From assembly GCA_003640385.1 (NCBI GenBank), contig RCAB01000029.1, positions 226,864 to 290,863 of the forward strand: a stretch of 64,000 nt of DNA. The letters run 5' to 3'. Every line of letters begins with the position of its first letter. Position 1 is the first letter of the stretch. The notes under the pieces are model-generated. The model saw nothing but the letters and a program-made list of their open reading frames with translations, was not told the origin of the DNA and did not search any database. This document shows positions 1 to 12,500 of this stretch, in pieces. The DNA comes from Setaria digitata. Taxonomy: Eukaryota; Nematoda; Chromadorea; Rhabditida; Setariidae. The position numbers were made by a program, and so were the translations under genes.

Positions 1-1904
1 AGTAGAAATTCACTAATCATAATGACTTGTAGTATTGTTGAAGATTGTCTAGAATGACCTTTTTCCTATCTTTATCATTTCGCAAAGTTCTAACATCAAT
101 AATTTTCGGGTGACCAAAAGGAGAAGGGACAAAATGACTTCAAATTCTCCTTATCAGCCTGATCTTTATCTCAACAACGATTATCAATGTTACTAAGAAA
201 TAGGTCACAAGTCACATAATTTCCATGTAGACCACTTAGAAAACCTAAAATTACAACCTGAATATCTATTTGTAGTTGCAGAAATGCCATTAGCTCTCAA
301 ACGCAAAACTTTTCAGCAACTAGGGAAAATTTAATGCTACTAGATGTGTTTTTGAAGTTCAGAACAAACTGCTATGTAGATTCATCTTCGTACTTACTAA
401 GTTTGAAATATTGCTCAGCTATGAATTAAATTTAGCAAATTTAAAATATTTTCAAAATTCAAAATGTATATTTTCAGCTACAAAATGATCTATAATCATA
501 TAATTTCGATTAGTGTTCTCGAATTTTCAAAATTATATTTAAAAGATATTTGGTCCTTAAACATTTGTAGTTTGGATGGAACAATTCGTATCGGTAATAA
601 TTTACAAAATAAATAGCTTATATTTCATTAATTACTAATAAATATTTGAACAATTTCACCACGGAAAAAATCATTAATCAATAAACTGTAAAGGAATAAT
701 TTTTCATCCTTTTTTTTTTTTCAAGAAAATAACAAAAAAAAAAAATCTATAAAGAAAGAATTTTATAGCAAATTGAATACTCAAAGATTTGAAATGTTTC
801 ACTTTTATCAGATCACCAATGAATTGCTCAAAAAAAAAAAAAATGATAACTCTTAAAAGATAAAAAGATTCCTGATAATAGGGCGTTTAAAACTCACAGC
901 TCATTGACATGTGAAGTGATGTTTGAAACTTAAACCGAATAGACGGCAAAAGTTAGAAAATATTTCATTGCTGAAGAAAGAATTCTGCCATTTCGTATGT
1001 TTCGAAGGTCTTCAAACAATCTTCCAAAATCTTTTTTTCCTGTAAACCAGTTTTTTTTATTTCTTTTATCTTTTCTTTTCTTTTTTTAAACAGAGAATTA
1101 ACATCGTTTCTAAAATGCTTCAACAAATAGTACTTTTAGTACATGCATGAAATTCATAATTTCTCAATTTCCGATATTCATTTAATGAATGAAAATTCTT
1201 GATATCAGAAGATTTCTCTGTGAAACACATTATAAATGCTCCATTCCAATGGTGATAAAGATCATTTGATGTTGAAAAACGCCACTTTCTATTATCATCA
1301 TCATCATACTGCTGCTTGTTTCTATCAATAACGATCTTTACTATCACTAATAGCACACCTTATCAATGTCTTGACATTTATCACTGTAGAAATGAAGTGA
1401 TCATTTCTAAAATATGTTTTTTTTTTTTTTTTTTCAATTTCCAATTTGTTGAGCACAGAAGAGATGATACATGGAGTGAATTTATTTATTATTTAGAATC
1501 AAAAATGATACAGTTTACAATGCTGAAACTCATTTCATTCCTTGGAAATTTTATTAATATAAAATAAATATGAGATTTCATTTTTCAAATCTAACATAAA
1601 CTTAACAGTAGGTACAAATCTTTTCGCTAATTTTAGGGAAAAACGAAACAATACAATGCTAATCACATTACAAAAACGGAAAAGAACATTTTCAGGATTA
1701 GATTAAACATTTCCTGATTGAAATGATCAAAATTCTGCATAATTTGCTACTACTAGTGAGCACCAGAATGTGAGGCCAAGTCTAGTAATATATAAACTGT
1801 GAGCTAAGTGTAATAATATATAAACCATTAGCTATCAGCATGAAACCGATATTCAATGAAGTTATATATATTATATTATATTTAAATTATAAAATGATAA
1901 ATTC

Positions 1905-2230
1905 ATCGCTGTTATTACCGTTAAAATTGTCATTACTCTCGCAATCACAACACTAATGATATAAATAGCAAAATTTGTTACTATTGCATTATTTTAATTA
2001 CTGAATTATTGTCGTAATTGCCATTGAAATTGCTATCTTTCTCTCCGTCATTTATTAATGTCGTTAATAATATCATTATAAATATTATTACGAAAATTAT
2101 TATCACCAAATCGCTATCAGTATTCTTTATTAATATTATCAATTCTATCATAATTATATTGTTATTACTATAAAGAATGTCACTTTCACCATCACTGTTA
2201 TCGTCATCATTATGTATAAAGTTTTCTTCG
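1905..2230. repeat. Degenerate ATT/ATC trinucleotide tract
   Basis: The plus strand is made largely of imperfect ATT, ATC and TTA triplets. On the minus strand this produces an open frame rich in Asn, Asp and Ile, which I regard as repeat-driven rather than genic. Confidence 0.6.
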
Positions 2231-3075
2231 GGACACTGACGCATTAGAAAAGTTCTCGTCCATGCACTGAGTCATTCTTCTAGCTTTAAAAAGAAGAACG
2301 AACTTTGTTCCTGATATACTTAGTAGTGGGGAATGAACTTTGCTCTTCTGTAGTGCTTTGTATTTTAAAAAGGTTCAGTTTTGAAATGAACCGGATTGAA
2401 ACTCTCTGCATAAGTGGAGATGATTTGTCCCATTTCGGAAATCTCAAAAAGGATGGAAGAAATAATGTCCATCTTTCTTTCCTTTTTTCATGCATTTTTT
2501 CTTTGAAAAAAGTAACAGTAAGGTATCAAGCAGTGTGAATTGAGAGGCAGGTCAGGAAACAGAATGAAATAATATTCACTAAAATATCTCACTGCGAGCT
2601 TGGGATAAACATCAAACCTTCGAAATACTGAATTAAAGTCCAAGTGCAAATGGGTAAGGAGACAGAGGAAGTAGAGAGGATGAAAATACAGGTAGCGCAA
2701 TTTCATCGAGGTATGCGATAGGAGGGGACGCAGTTATGATATGGATACCCCGACTGACCGAGGTGTGCGGGAATGATTTGGTGGAGAGAAAAGATTACCG
2801 CAAACTAGTAATTGAGATGATACCAGAAACATGGACGGGAAGAGTAAACAAGGGGGAGCAGGTGCTTTTCTGGTTGGAATGAGGAAGAATGGAAGATTCG
2901 GGAGATGGTTCCGAGGTGGCATACAAATGAGAGGGACCGCTTACAATGGACCATTTAACAACAAAGAAATGAAATTCATCATTCCTCTTCTTTTCAATAT
3001 ACTACCAACTGCTGCCATCTATCTATCCAGATCGGGAAGAACCACTTGGATTCTTACATCTCTCAATGATTCTGT

Positions 3076-3165
3076 AGCATCAGTCTTCTGAATCTCTGTC
3101 CATGAAGCATCAGTCTTCTGAATCCTTGTCAGTTAAGCATCAGTCTTACTGAATCTCACAGCATG
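3076..3165. repeat. 30-bp tandem repeat, three copies
   Basis: Three consecutive units start at 3076, 3106 and 3136, each beginning AGCATCAGTCTT. The first two are nearly identical over their first half; the third carries a one-base shift (CTTACTG instead of CTTCTG). The array lies at the edge of a GC-richer island. Confidence 0.85.
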
Positions 3166-3280
3166 TGAAAGTTTTGCAAACTTCTCTCTGGAGCTTATCG
3201 TACATGTTAACAACTTTCCTCTTGCAGCTAATATAAACAAATCTGCATAATTTAAAAAACATACAAAAACAATATTGGGG

Positions 3281-3459
3281 TCAAACGAAAGGTTATACGT
3301 GAATAAAGTCCTGACCTCTTCCTGACCTAATTGCAATCAAATTTTCGCCACAAACGAAAATGCAAGAAANTCAAACGACAGGTTATACGTGAATAAAGTC
3401 CTGACCTCTTCCTGACCTAATTGCAATCAAATTTTCGCCACAAACGAAAATGCAAGAAA
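3281..3459. repeat. Duplicated ~89-bp segment flanking a single N
   Basis: Sequence 3281-3369 recurs at 3371-3459 with a substitution (ACGAAAGG versus ACGACAGG). The copies are separated by the single N at 3370. This looks like two overlapping contig ends from different alleles left unmerged, not a biological repeat. Confidence 0.85.
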
Positions 3460-3582
3460 ATATAAAAATATCACGCTGAGAAACGAGAGAAAGAGACAGA
3501 ACTGTGGACAACACTGAGCGAACAGGAGACATCGAATATAATAAATTGATGATCCTTGGTCGAGCACATCCAGTACACACAA

Positions 3583-3621
3583 AGACAGACGGACAGACAG
3601 ACAGACAGACACACACACACA
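3583..3621. repeat. GACA / CA microsatellite
   Basis: A run of GACA tetranucleotides passes directly into CA dinucleotides, then ATGT. It is a simple sequence repeat. Confidence 0.9.
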
Positions 3622-4001
3622 TGTACCTATATCGTAAAGGTGCTAATTCTAGGCGGTATGTGGAGGCCAAGAGCCAATGATATCACATTTAGCTGGATTA
3701 GAATGGGTCTGCACGCCTGCACAGACAGCACTGAATCAGTCTGCACACACACACTGGTCAGCACTGTTCACTGCCCACTGTCCACTCGGTGAAGAGAACA
3801 ATTGAACTTTTAGATGATAACCCATCACGCTGCTACATACATCTTGTTATTGCTGTTGATGAGCTTCTCGAGAAGTGCTCGTCACTCCTCTTCTCGAGAT
3901 TTCTCGGAACTTGAGGGAAATTATCTTCGCAATGCTTAAGTGAAAATTTTTTTTTTTTTTAAATTCAATGCAAAATTTAAGTTTCACAAAAAATAATCAA
4001 T

Positions 4002-4354
4002 CATGAATGATGCAATACTTGTGAACTTTCAAAGCAAACCCAAAAAAAAAAATAATAATAATTCAACTTAAATTTTAGCAATCAATTCAAAATAGAAGAG
4101 TAAACTTTCTTTTAAATTCCTTTTTTTTTTTTTTAATTTTTAATTTGATACCTACTCATTGGAAAGGTAATTAATAAACNACATGAATGATGCAATACTT
4201 GTGAACTTTCAAAGCAAACCCAAAAAAAAAAAAATAATAATAATTCAACTTAAATTTTAGCAATCAATGAAGAGTAAACTTTCTTTTAAATTCCTTTTTT
4301 TTTTTTTTTAATTTTTAATTTGATACCTACTCATTGGAAAGGTAATTAATAAAC
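4002..4354. repeat. Duplicated ~175-bp segment flanking a single N
   Basis: Sequence 4002-4179 recurs at 4182-4354 around the N at 4180. The copies differ by about 10 bases (TTCAAAATAG is present only in the first) and by poly-A length. That pattern fits two alleles of one locus left unjoined in the assembly. Confidence 0.85.
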
Positions 4355-5467
4355 TTTTATCTCTATTCCACGAAACTATAACCTTCTCATGTTCGAAACT
4401 GAATGAAATAAATGAGGAACAAATGATCTCAAATGTATAAAATGTATAGTAATTAATCTCGACCCGTATCGATACCCATTAAACAATCTGATGGAATGAA
4501 ATGAAGTGTGTTATCTGTCAATGTGATTAATGACCACTCTCTTCGAAACACTTGTTTGAAATTTCATTTTTCAAGTAAATATATATATATAATGTAATAA
4601 TTGCAAGATAATATTTATTTATGTGGGATAGCTACTGGAAGTTTTAGTTTGTTATAAGCTGAAAGAGTATGTTTTAATGAAGCTGAAAAGAGCTAAATTA
4701 GCAATTAGTTCATTTCAACGTTCCATTTCAGATCTTTTATTAGCAGCTTTTCCAGTGTGCCATATGATCGGAACTTTATGGCTTACAATGGCGAGAAAGG
4801 AAAATTTCCGTATACTTCTATAACATTTCTGTAACTGATATCTCATAATCGAACAATATACGTTGAAACGAACACATGACAGATTAGATTACCGACAATC
4901 CATCAATATGACACCTTCTCACCAAGACTTCTTCCCGTGATCACAAGTGCCGCCTCCCGGAAAATGTTTACATTTCAACAGTTCAAATAAAAGTACATAA
5001 CCACTTCGATCAGGTCAACTGTTACAGTACCAATAAGTAATTCTAAGTTTTTCCATGATTTTACCATTATACATTTCATCTACTTTGAAATTCTCGTAAG
5101 AAAAGTTAATCATTGTTAACAGCTCAATTGACTTGTTCAACATTCCCTTCTAGGAAAAAAAAAAAAGCCTGCTCATTTAATTTTTAATTCCACCACCCCA
5201 CACTACTCATTCCAAAAAATTAGACTGCCCTTTTAATAATAAGCCAAAAAATTCAAATTTTAAATCATATAATATGAAAATTATCATTTTGTTTGAGCCG
5301 CTTACCACATCCCACTAAAAGGTAATTTCATTGACAAAATGCTTAGAGTTAAGGTTCATTGCGAATATGTATTAGACTCAGAATTTGCACTCGAAAATAT
5401 CACTCCATCCAGCATGTACAACCTGATTCCAAGCTTACTAGATGACTCAAATTTAGCATAATTCTGA

Positions 5468-6520
5468 CTAATCCAAACCACACTTCTGCTTGCCATCTTG
5501 ACATGCAGAATTCTCAGTTAAACACTCCAGTTTGTGGTTAAATAAATTTATACATTTTCCTATTTCGATCATCAGACGCACTTTGTTTGAAAAGAAAGCA
5601 ATCAAATAAATGTTGAAATAAACTGCAGTACGAAACGCTAAGGAAACTAACAAAAAAAAAAAAAAAAAATCACAGAAACAAAATTTCTTTAAAAATTTGA
5701 TGAAATTATACAAATTTATTCCGAAACCTCACTTCTCCACAACTAAGTGACTACTTTTAAACCAGTAAATACATTAAGGTTTACGAATGAAATAAAACTT
5801 CCCATTCCTTTCATAAACAAAAAAAGCATCCAACTCTTTTAAAATTCCCCGTTCCAAAATTTGGGATATATCACCTATATTTTTTCTAACCCTCCATGCA
5901 TTAGCCATTTTCATTTGGATGTCACACAAGAGGAATTCAGCAAAAAAATATCGAAAAAATACCAATGAACAATGAATTTCAGCACTTTCAAGACTGAGAA
6001 GATATCCCTTATGAGTGCTACGAAATTTATGAATTTAAAAAAAAAAAAAAAAAGATAAATAGAAAGTAAAAAATTTATGAAAATTTGTGAATGTTATGCT
6101 ATGAGATTTCTCCGGGTTCAATTTTGTATAATGGAGGATTTTCTACTATTTCACATTCTTTTACATTCATCAGAAGTGACATATATATCTGACAGAAAGT
6201 AAACAAATCATCCACGCTATTAATAAGAGCGTTAATAGAAGATCGAATATTTAAAGAAAAGAAAAAAAAAATACATATACACCAAATACAAGTTCATAAA
6301 GCCAATGAATAGTGACAAACACTAAGAAATCAAGAAATACTTTTGGAACACTTCTGATTTTCAAAGACTCCAAAATATCATCTCCAGAGAGCTGAAAAAC
6401 CAGGATTGAAATTTCGAGGAACAATTTTTTCAAATTTGAATACTAAACAAGACTTCTTTTTAAGGCCGGAACTTATGAATTTACCAACTTCTTTTGAAAC
6501 GTCATATTGGTCAATGGTAG
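5468..6520 (-). CDS. Unrecognised minus-strand gene, partial exon model
   Basis: Several coding-like, splice-flanked segments lie just downstream of coronin on the same strand. They are 6444-6520 (contains TIDQYDVSKEVGKF), 6341-6391 (LSGDDILESLKIRSVPK), 6099-6216 (VDDLFTFCQIYMSLL, ends in TAG), about 5792-5991 (MKMANAWRVRKN and ERGILKELDAFFVYE) and 5468-5636 (GKCINLFNHKLECLTE, ends in TAG). The first two join in phase across a 52-bp intron, and the last two join in phase across a donor near 5791. The link through the middle segment is not phase-consistent, so there may be two alternative ends or a missed exon. A possible first exon (7119-7185, ATG, ends in phase 1) would fit 6444-6520 but lies inside the last coronin intron. 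I do not recognise the protein and assign no function. Confidence 0.4.
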
Positions 6521-6535
6521 CTGTGAATACCCTGA

Positions 6536-9500
6536 TCAAGAAGACCGCGAAGTCGCGCGGGTTAAGTCTAGTTGTTGTAACTGAGTTTGAAGAAAATCGA
6601 TCCGACTATCTTTCCAGCGGATTTCATACCGTAAACTCTCGATATCTTGCTGGAAAAAAAGCGAAAACTATGAAGCAGTTGTAAAAAATTTTGATTTTAA
6701 TAAAAGTATTTCGGGAAGTTGAATTTTTTTGACAAGGCAGTTTCTATGAAAACTATAGACCAACAATTTGTTAAAATCCAGACCAAGACTAAAAATTCAA
6801 TTAATGGAAAATAAAGAAAAAACATGCATTAAAATGCAAGAATCTTTTCATTATAAGAAAATATGTACGACATGTATTAACTGAGACAGTAAAAACGCAA
6901 TAAATTGAGAATAAATGAAAAAATAAAAATAAAAATAAAAGCGAAATAAAACATGACGAAAAATTAAACCGACAAAGTTTAAAAGAAAAAAAAACAGCAT
7001 AAAACAAAAATTAAAGCATGAAGACTCCAGTTAGTTTTTTTTTTGCATTACTTCTCGTAATAGTATTTTCATAACTACCATTTCTCAAAAATCTAAATAA
7101 AGTAAAGTTTGCATGCACAAGAAATATCAAGTCCAACTTCAGCTTTGAGTTTTCTATAAGCAGAAGCTATGAGAGATGTAAGCATGTATTAGGTTGTACA
7201 GATGAGAAATTTCACAAAACCGAAAAAGTTAGTAACTGCTTAAAATGAGCTAAAATTTATTATTTGAATATTACCAGTCGACAATATGGCTGCAGCATTT
7301 TTTGAACAATAATAGCAAATAAAAATAGAGGTATAAATGGTGACCTAAACAGTGCCTGAGCCAAAAATAACCTATTATATTCCTTTCCCATCTTCTACCA
7401 ATTATTGCCATTGGGCACAACATTAGCAAGAAGTACTGCTTCTTCCGAGTAAGTTAGGAAGCAACAATGGTTTTAATTCTTTTTCGATTAGCATTCAGAA
7501 CTCGTCGAAACACAAACTACCAGTATTTCTCAGTATCCAAAAATAAGAATTCAAGGATTTAATAAGCAATTAAAAGAAAACGCCGCCACAAACTGCTGCC
7601 TCTTAAACCTTGTTTCTGTTCATCACAGCAAGCTGGCACTTTACAATATATATGCAATAACAAGTTTCACAAATTTATTACCAAAATGACTTAATAACGA
7701 CTAATTCAAACTAAAAATGCATAAAAGGAATCAAAAGCTAACATGCAAGCTTGTTATGCTCATGCAATAAATCTGATTTAATAATAAATAAATTATATAT
7801 ATAACGAATTCGAAAATCGAAAACCTAAGCGAAAATTTACAAAATTATTTCAACCTGCTGCAATTGAACAATTTTTTCTAACTGTTCACATCTATTCCGG
7901 CATTTTCGTAATTCCCGTTCCATTTCCCGCAAAACATTCACCATCGCCTCTTCTGAGAAACAGCTACGACTGCTAAAATGAAGTTGAGTTAATATTATAA
8001 TCAGTTCTATATTTCAAAAAACTAGATCAATAAGAAATATCCTTGTACAGCCGTATCAATCCTATTACATTGATTTACGTAAGTAACAAACAAGCTTATT
8101 ATAGAGATTTTTTATTTATCTATCTCAGAGTTTATGCAGCATTGTCAGCACAATATGCTAATGAATTGAAAAATATAGTTTTTCAACTAGGCAGTAATAT
8201 ATTAGGCAGCAGAAATTATAAAAAAGCATCCAGAAAACTGTAAGAACAGACCTCCCATTATCTTCAATCTCTCTCCGCTCCTCCACTTTATCGTTTCCAT
8301 TACTTAGCTTTCGTACCATTGGTGAATCATGACGCTCCGTTCGATTCATTCCGAAACTTTCACAGCGATCAACGGATCGAACTTCTGCAGAAATACTTTG
8401 CGCCGAACTACTCCTCAATTCTAAACCGTTGGTCGATTCTTAAAAAAGAAAAAAGCAAAGAAAAGAAAAAAAAAAAAAACGAAAGAAACAAAATCAGGCA
8501 AGAAATGAAATATTATGGCTCCTTGAACCCTTACAAGCATTTTCCCAAACAAACAAACATGAAATGAAAGACTATTTTATACTTTTCTCTTCTTTTTCAA
8601 AGCTGAAACTATGATGTTATAAAACAATCTAACTAACTGATTGAAAACTGTGATGGAGCTCGATCGATGGTAGTGGTAATTTGAGAACCAGAATTTTTTT
8701 CATTTAATGGAACAACATTTATAGCAGCAGCATCAGATGCTGGAGTATTTTTTGTATTGACCGGAGACGAAAGCAGCGGTGAATTTCCATTCCCACTATT
8801 TTCTTCTTCAGTATGCATCCCATTCAAATCACCCACTTTTCTACAATCGAGATTGTCAAAAATATTCTTTGAATTATACCCAAAAATGCTACAGAAATAT
8901 TCAAAAAAAAAGATTGTGATGCAGCAGAATAAATACTTTTCAGTAAGAATAGATAGAGCAACAGAGAACTATACGGCTAAAAGAATAAAACTGGTGCTTA
9001 ATCTGAAACAAAAGAGTCAAAAAAGTTAACACAGGTCGTATAACTTACTCATCCATGTTAATCGCATCTGCAGCTGCTTCAGCCGCCAATTTCGCCTTAA
9101 TCTTTTCGATTTTTAATAATTCTTCACGATCTTCTCGATCTGTTACTTCCCGATAGTCTGGTTTCGTTACCTAATGAAAAAAAAAAAAAAAAAAAAGAAA
9201 AGAAAAAACTAATGAGTGGATATATAAGAAAAAAAACGGTTAAAATCTCGTGAACACAAAAGACCATAATCATTAGCTTTATTTTTTTTTTAATTAATCA
9301 CTTAGGAAATTCTAGGTTTAAAGAACTTGAAATCACATTAATTCTCGGAAAAACTATCAGTTTTTCTTCTTTTTTTAAACTTTTTCTCTTCTTTTTAAGC
9401 ACTATATTTACACAAAGCTCTTCAGTCAAATATACGCTTTACAATTTTTACTGCCTAAAAATTTTCAGGATAACATCATAAAAATGAATTTCACAAAATA

Positions 9501-12468
9501 CTTCAAATTCCCCTTATTCTCCCCACACCTTTCCTGCATCTGCCAGCTGATCAAATCACCTATTTCAATATATTATGGGGACTGAACTGATCAGTTTCTT
9601 TAGCACTGACGAAGAAACTGATTTAACGAAAAAAAAACCTGAAAACTATAATATGTTCCTCGATTTCAGCAAAAAAAAAAAAAGATTTATACTAATTTGG
9701 CTTGACATCCGCTTTTAGAATTATTTATTCAACAATTCGGAGGTTATTACATTCTAACTCTTGTAACAGTGACGAAATGCGAAGGCTTCCTGTATGCGAG
9801 ATTACTGGAAGAAATAGCATCGCAAATTCACACACCAAAAATGCTGGTATTAATGATCAATAAAATTGAGCTATAGTGCTGGATATAAATGTTACTGAAT
9901 AATAATATTACCTGTGATAAAAATCGGAATTTGCGATCATTGTTGACATCAGCAATCATCAGTTTGGTTCGATTACTTTCCTTGGCAAAAGTTACTGGCT
10001 TGTTCGTGCAATTCAGTAAACAGTCCTTCAGCTCCAGCATGATCGGCTCACGATTTAACCCAGCTAACCATTCACGGAACGTTAATGACGGAGTAGGAGA
10101 CCGTGTTGCCGGATACAAATCGGCTTGGAACCCGTCAGCCTAAAAATTAATAAATACTACACCAATTACCACCAAATCCAGATCAACTCTTATTTTTCAA
10201 CTACGATACCATTTTTGAACATAGCAAGTCTGTGGCTGTGATTCAAAAAAACAAGCAAAATAACTAATTATCAGTATCCTTTAGCCCAGCTTAAAAATTA
10301 GATTTTAGTAATTTGGGATCGAGGAAACTTCAGAAGAAGAACGTATAGAGAAAAAAAAGGTCTATGTAAGAAAAAACTAAAATACGCACTATCTGTTTCG
10401 ATAAATAAATAAAAACCAGATATTTTGTTGATATTTGTTGTCACAACAATTAAACAGCTTCGTTTGTGTAATAGTAAATATTTCTTTTAATTTGTTAACT
10501 TATTTAGTACGTTAACTTATTTAGTACCTGAGTGTATTCAGAAAATTCCAAAATTTAAAAAAGGAAGTATAAGAAAAAAGGACGACAGAGAAGTAAGTTT
10601 AAAGAAACGCATATTTCCTCACACATAAAGAAACGATCATTCCGGATTTTGAACTTACTCTTCTTGGAACAAAAAACGACAATGGTTCGATAACAAGTTG
10701 TTCAGCATCAACACGAAATATCCGCATAATTTCGCATTGGAGTACGTTCAAACCACGTTTGGGAAGCAAGCACACTGCTGTATGTGCTCTGGAGCACGAG
10801 GATTCATTCAAATAAGATATGAATGGTGCCTCATTTAATAATTCATAAAATCGAATATTGGCATCACCCTAAAAAAAATGCTAATATCTGTAAGAAAAGC
10901 CGTAAGTTTAAGTTGTTAAATTGTGCAAATTAATAAATAAGTCCAAAAGCAAACTGATCTGCACCCGGTTGAAAACCGAACTTTAAACCTACCTTCCCGG
11001 CAATGTACAACAAACTGAGATCATTATCAACCATAGGCATGAGGAAACCGGAGCCACCATCGACATCCACAACAGCGAGTGGTACATTCAAAGACCGAGA
11101 ATTATAAATTGCTATTTGTCGTCGGGTACTCCGTGAACTTCCAGTTGTTACAAGACGCTCAATGTTGTGTTCTCTAAGCGTTCCGTAAAATAAAACCCGT
11201 GAAAGCATAGTACCATCATGAACAAGCTGAGTACTACGCTGTTTTTCACCTGTGCGTGCATCATAAATTGATAATTCACGCAATTTGGTGGTTACCGCGA
11301 ATTCAGAACAGTTATAGCTGAAAATTCATATTCAAGATCATTATTATTTATTATAACTTCTAGGTCGCTTATGAATATTTACAACACAACTTCCAAGATT
11401 AAATTTCAAGTTTTGTTAGAAAAAAAACATTTAGAAATGAAAAAGCTCAGAGTTTATTAAAAACAACTATGAATTCAAAGTCAGAGGTTTTTCTTCAGAT
11501 TTATTCCAACTATCCTTGCCAAAACCTGTTCTCCTTCTTGTCTAGCATCATAATCATGCCAAATACCCATCCATACATCCTCAGCGCTAGAAACTAAAGT
11601 TAAAAAATAAAGAAGGGAACCTTAAACTAATTGAAACGGCATTGCAATCTTCAATTCTATATACAATTTCATCTGTTTCAATGTTCCACAGGACTATTCG
11701 ACCATCTAATGATATCGAAAAGACAGCATTGTCAACTGTTGTATGCCACTCAATTGCAGAAACGCGTCGGGAATGAGCTCTGGATATTCGCAGACAGCTA
11801 TAATGTAATAAAAAATTATGTTCAGTTTAAATAGATATATAAAGTTCCTTTCCAAAGCTAGGAGAAAAGAATTCATTGGCAAACAGTCTGAATGATTAGT
11901 TGTTGGAGACTTTTTTGAGTTAACCTTCTATAGATTCCACACAAAATCAATTGATATAATTTCCATAATAAATTTGTTAGACAAAGCAGCGTCAAAGGTT
12001 TAACATCTCACATGACTAACAGAGCAGAAGACTAACCGAAATCTCTGAGTGTGCCCTACAACACTTCTCTTACCCAATTTACAAAATTCGGTAATGGAGA
12101 CAACAAATTTTCGCTCTCTTGACTTTAACTCTTGTAATTTCAGTAGTTAAATCTCATAAGGTGAAAAAATCCTAACCGAATTCTAAGCATATCATCAATA
12201 TGCCAGATTCGAACTGTTGTATCGTGAGATCCGGTAGCTAAAACGTTATCATTAAAAGGGTTCCACTTCACATCACATACAGCGCCCTGAAATTAAAAGT
12301 AGTTTAAACTTTAATTATAACAGGAAAAGTGGAGACTAGAAGATCTACCGATCGCATTCCAGCAATATTTATTGGGCGATTTATATTCTCTTATTCTTAA
12401 GGAAATTTTTTAAATATATGCGATGAACAGTAACTAATACTACTTGGATGACAGAGAAGAGAGTAATG

Positions 12469-12500
<32 letters not shown>

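Larger units (their letters stand above)
1..5400. other. AT-rich region with no assigned gene
   Basis: No exon chain with matched splice sites and phase could be built here on either strand. The stretch holds homopolymer runs, a degenerate ATT/ATC trinucleotide tract (about 1905-2230), a GC-richer island (about 2640-3160), a 3 x 30-bp tandem repeat, a GACA/CA microsatellite and two N gaps flanked by duplicated sequence. Distant 3' exons or untranslated sequence cannot be excluded. Confidence 0.6.

Noticed and set aside
1981..2244. Minus-strand 87-residue frame rich in Asp, Asn and Ile
   Set aside because: It is produced by a degenerate ATT/ATC trinucleotide tract; no splice sites or domain.
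3280..3460. Direct repeats around Ns as transposon terminal repeats or a CRISPR-like array
   Set aside because: Copies abut single Ns, differ like alleles and have no element body; assembly overlap explains them.
3862..3905. TTCTCGAGAA-type repeats as a heat-shock element
   Set aside because: The TTC and GAA units are spaced by four bases rather than two, and no gene starts nearby.
4890..4985. Minus-strand fragment reading REAALVITGRSLGEK
   Set aside because: No acceptor upstream, an early stop after 20 codons and no neighbouring exon; probably chance.
6406..6684. Plus-strand 92-residue frame
   Set aside because: It is the antisense shadow of the last coronin exon (6536-6649) and of coding-like minus exon 6444-6520, which explain its higher GC.
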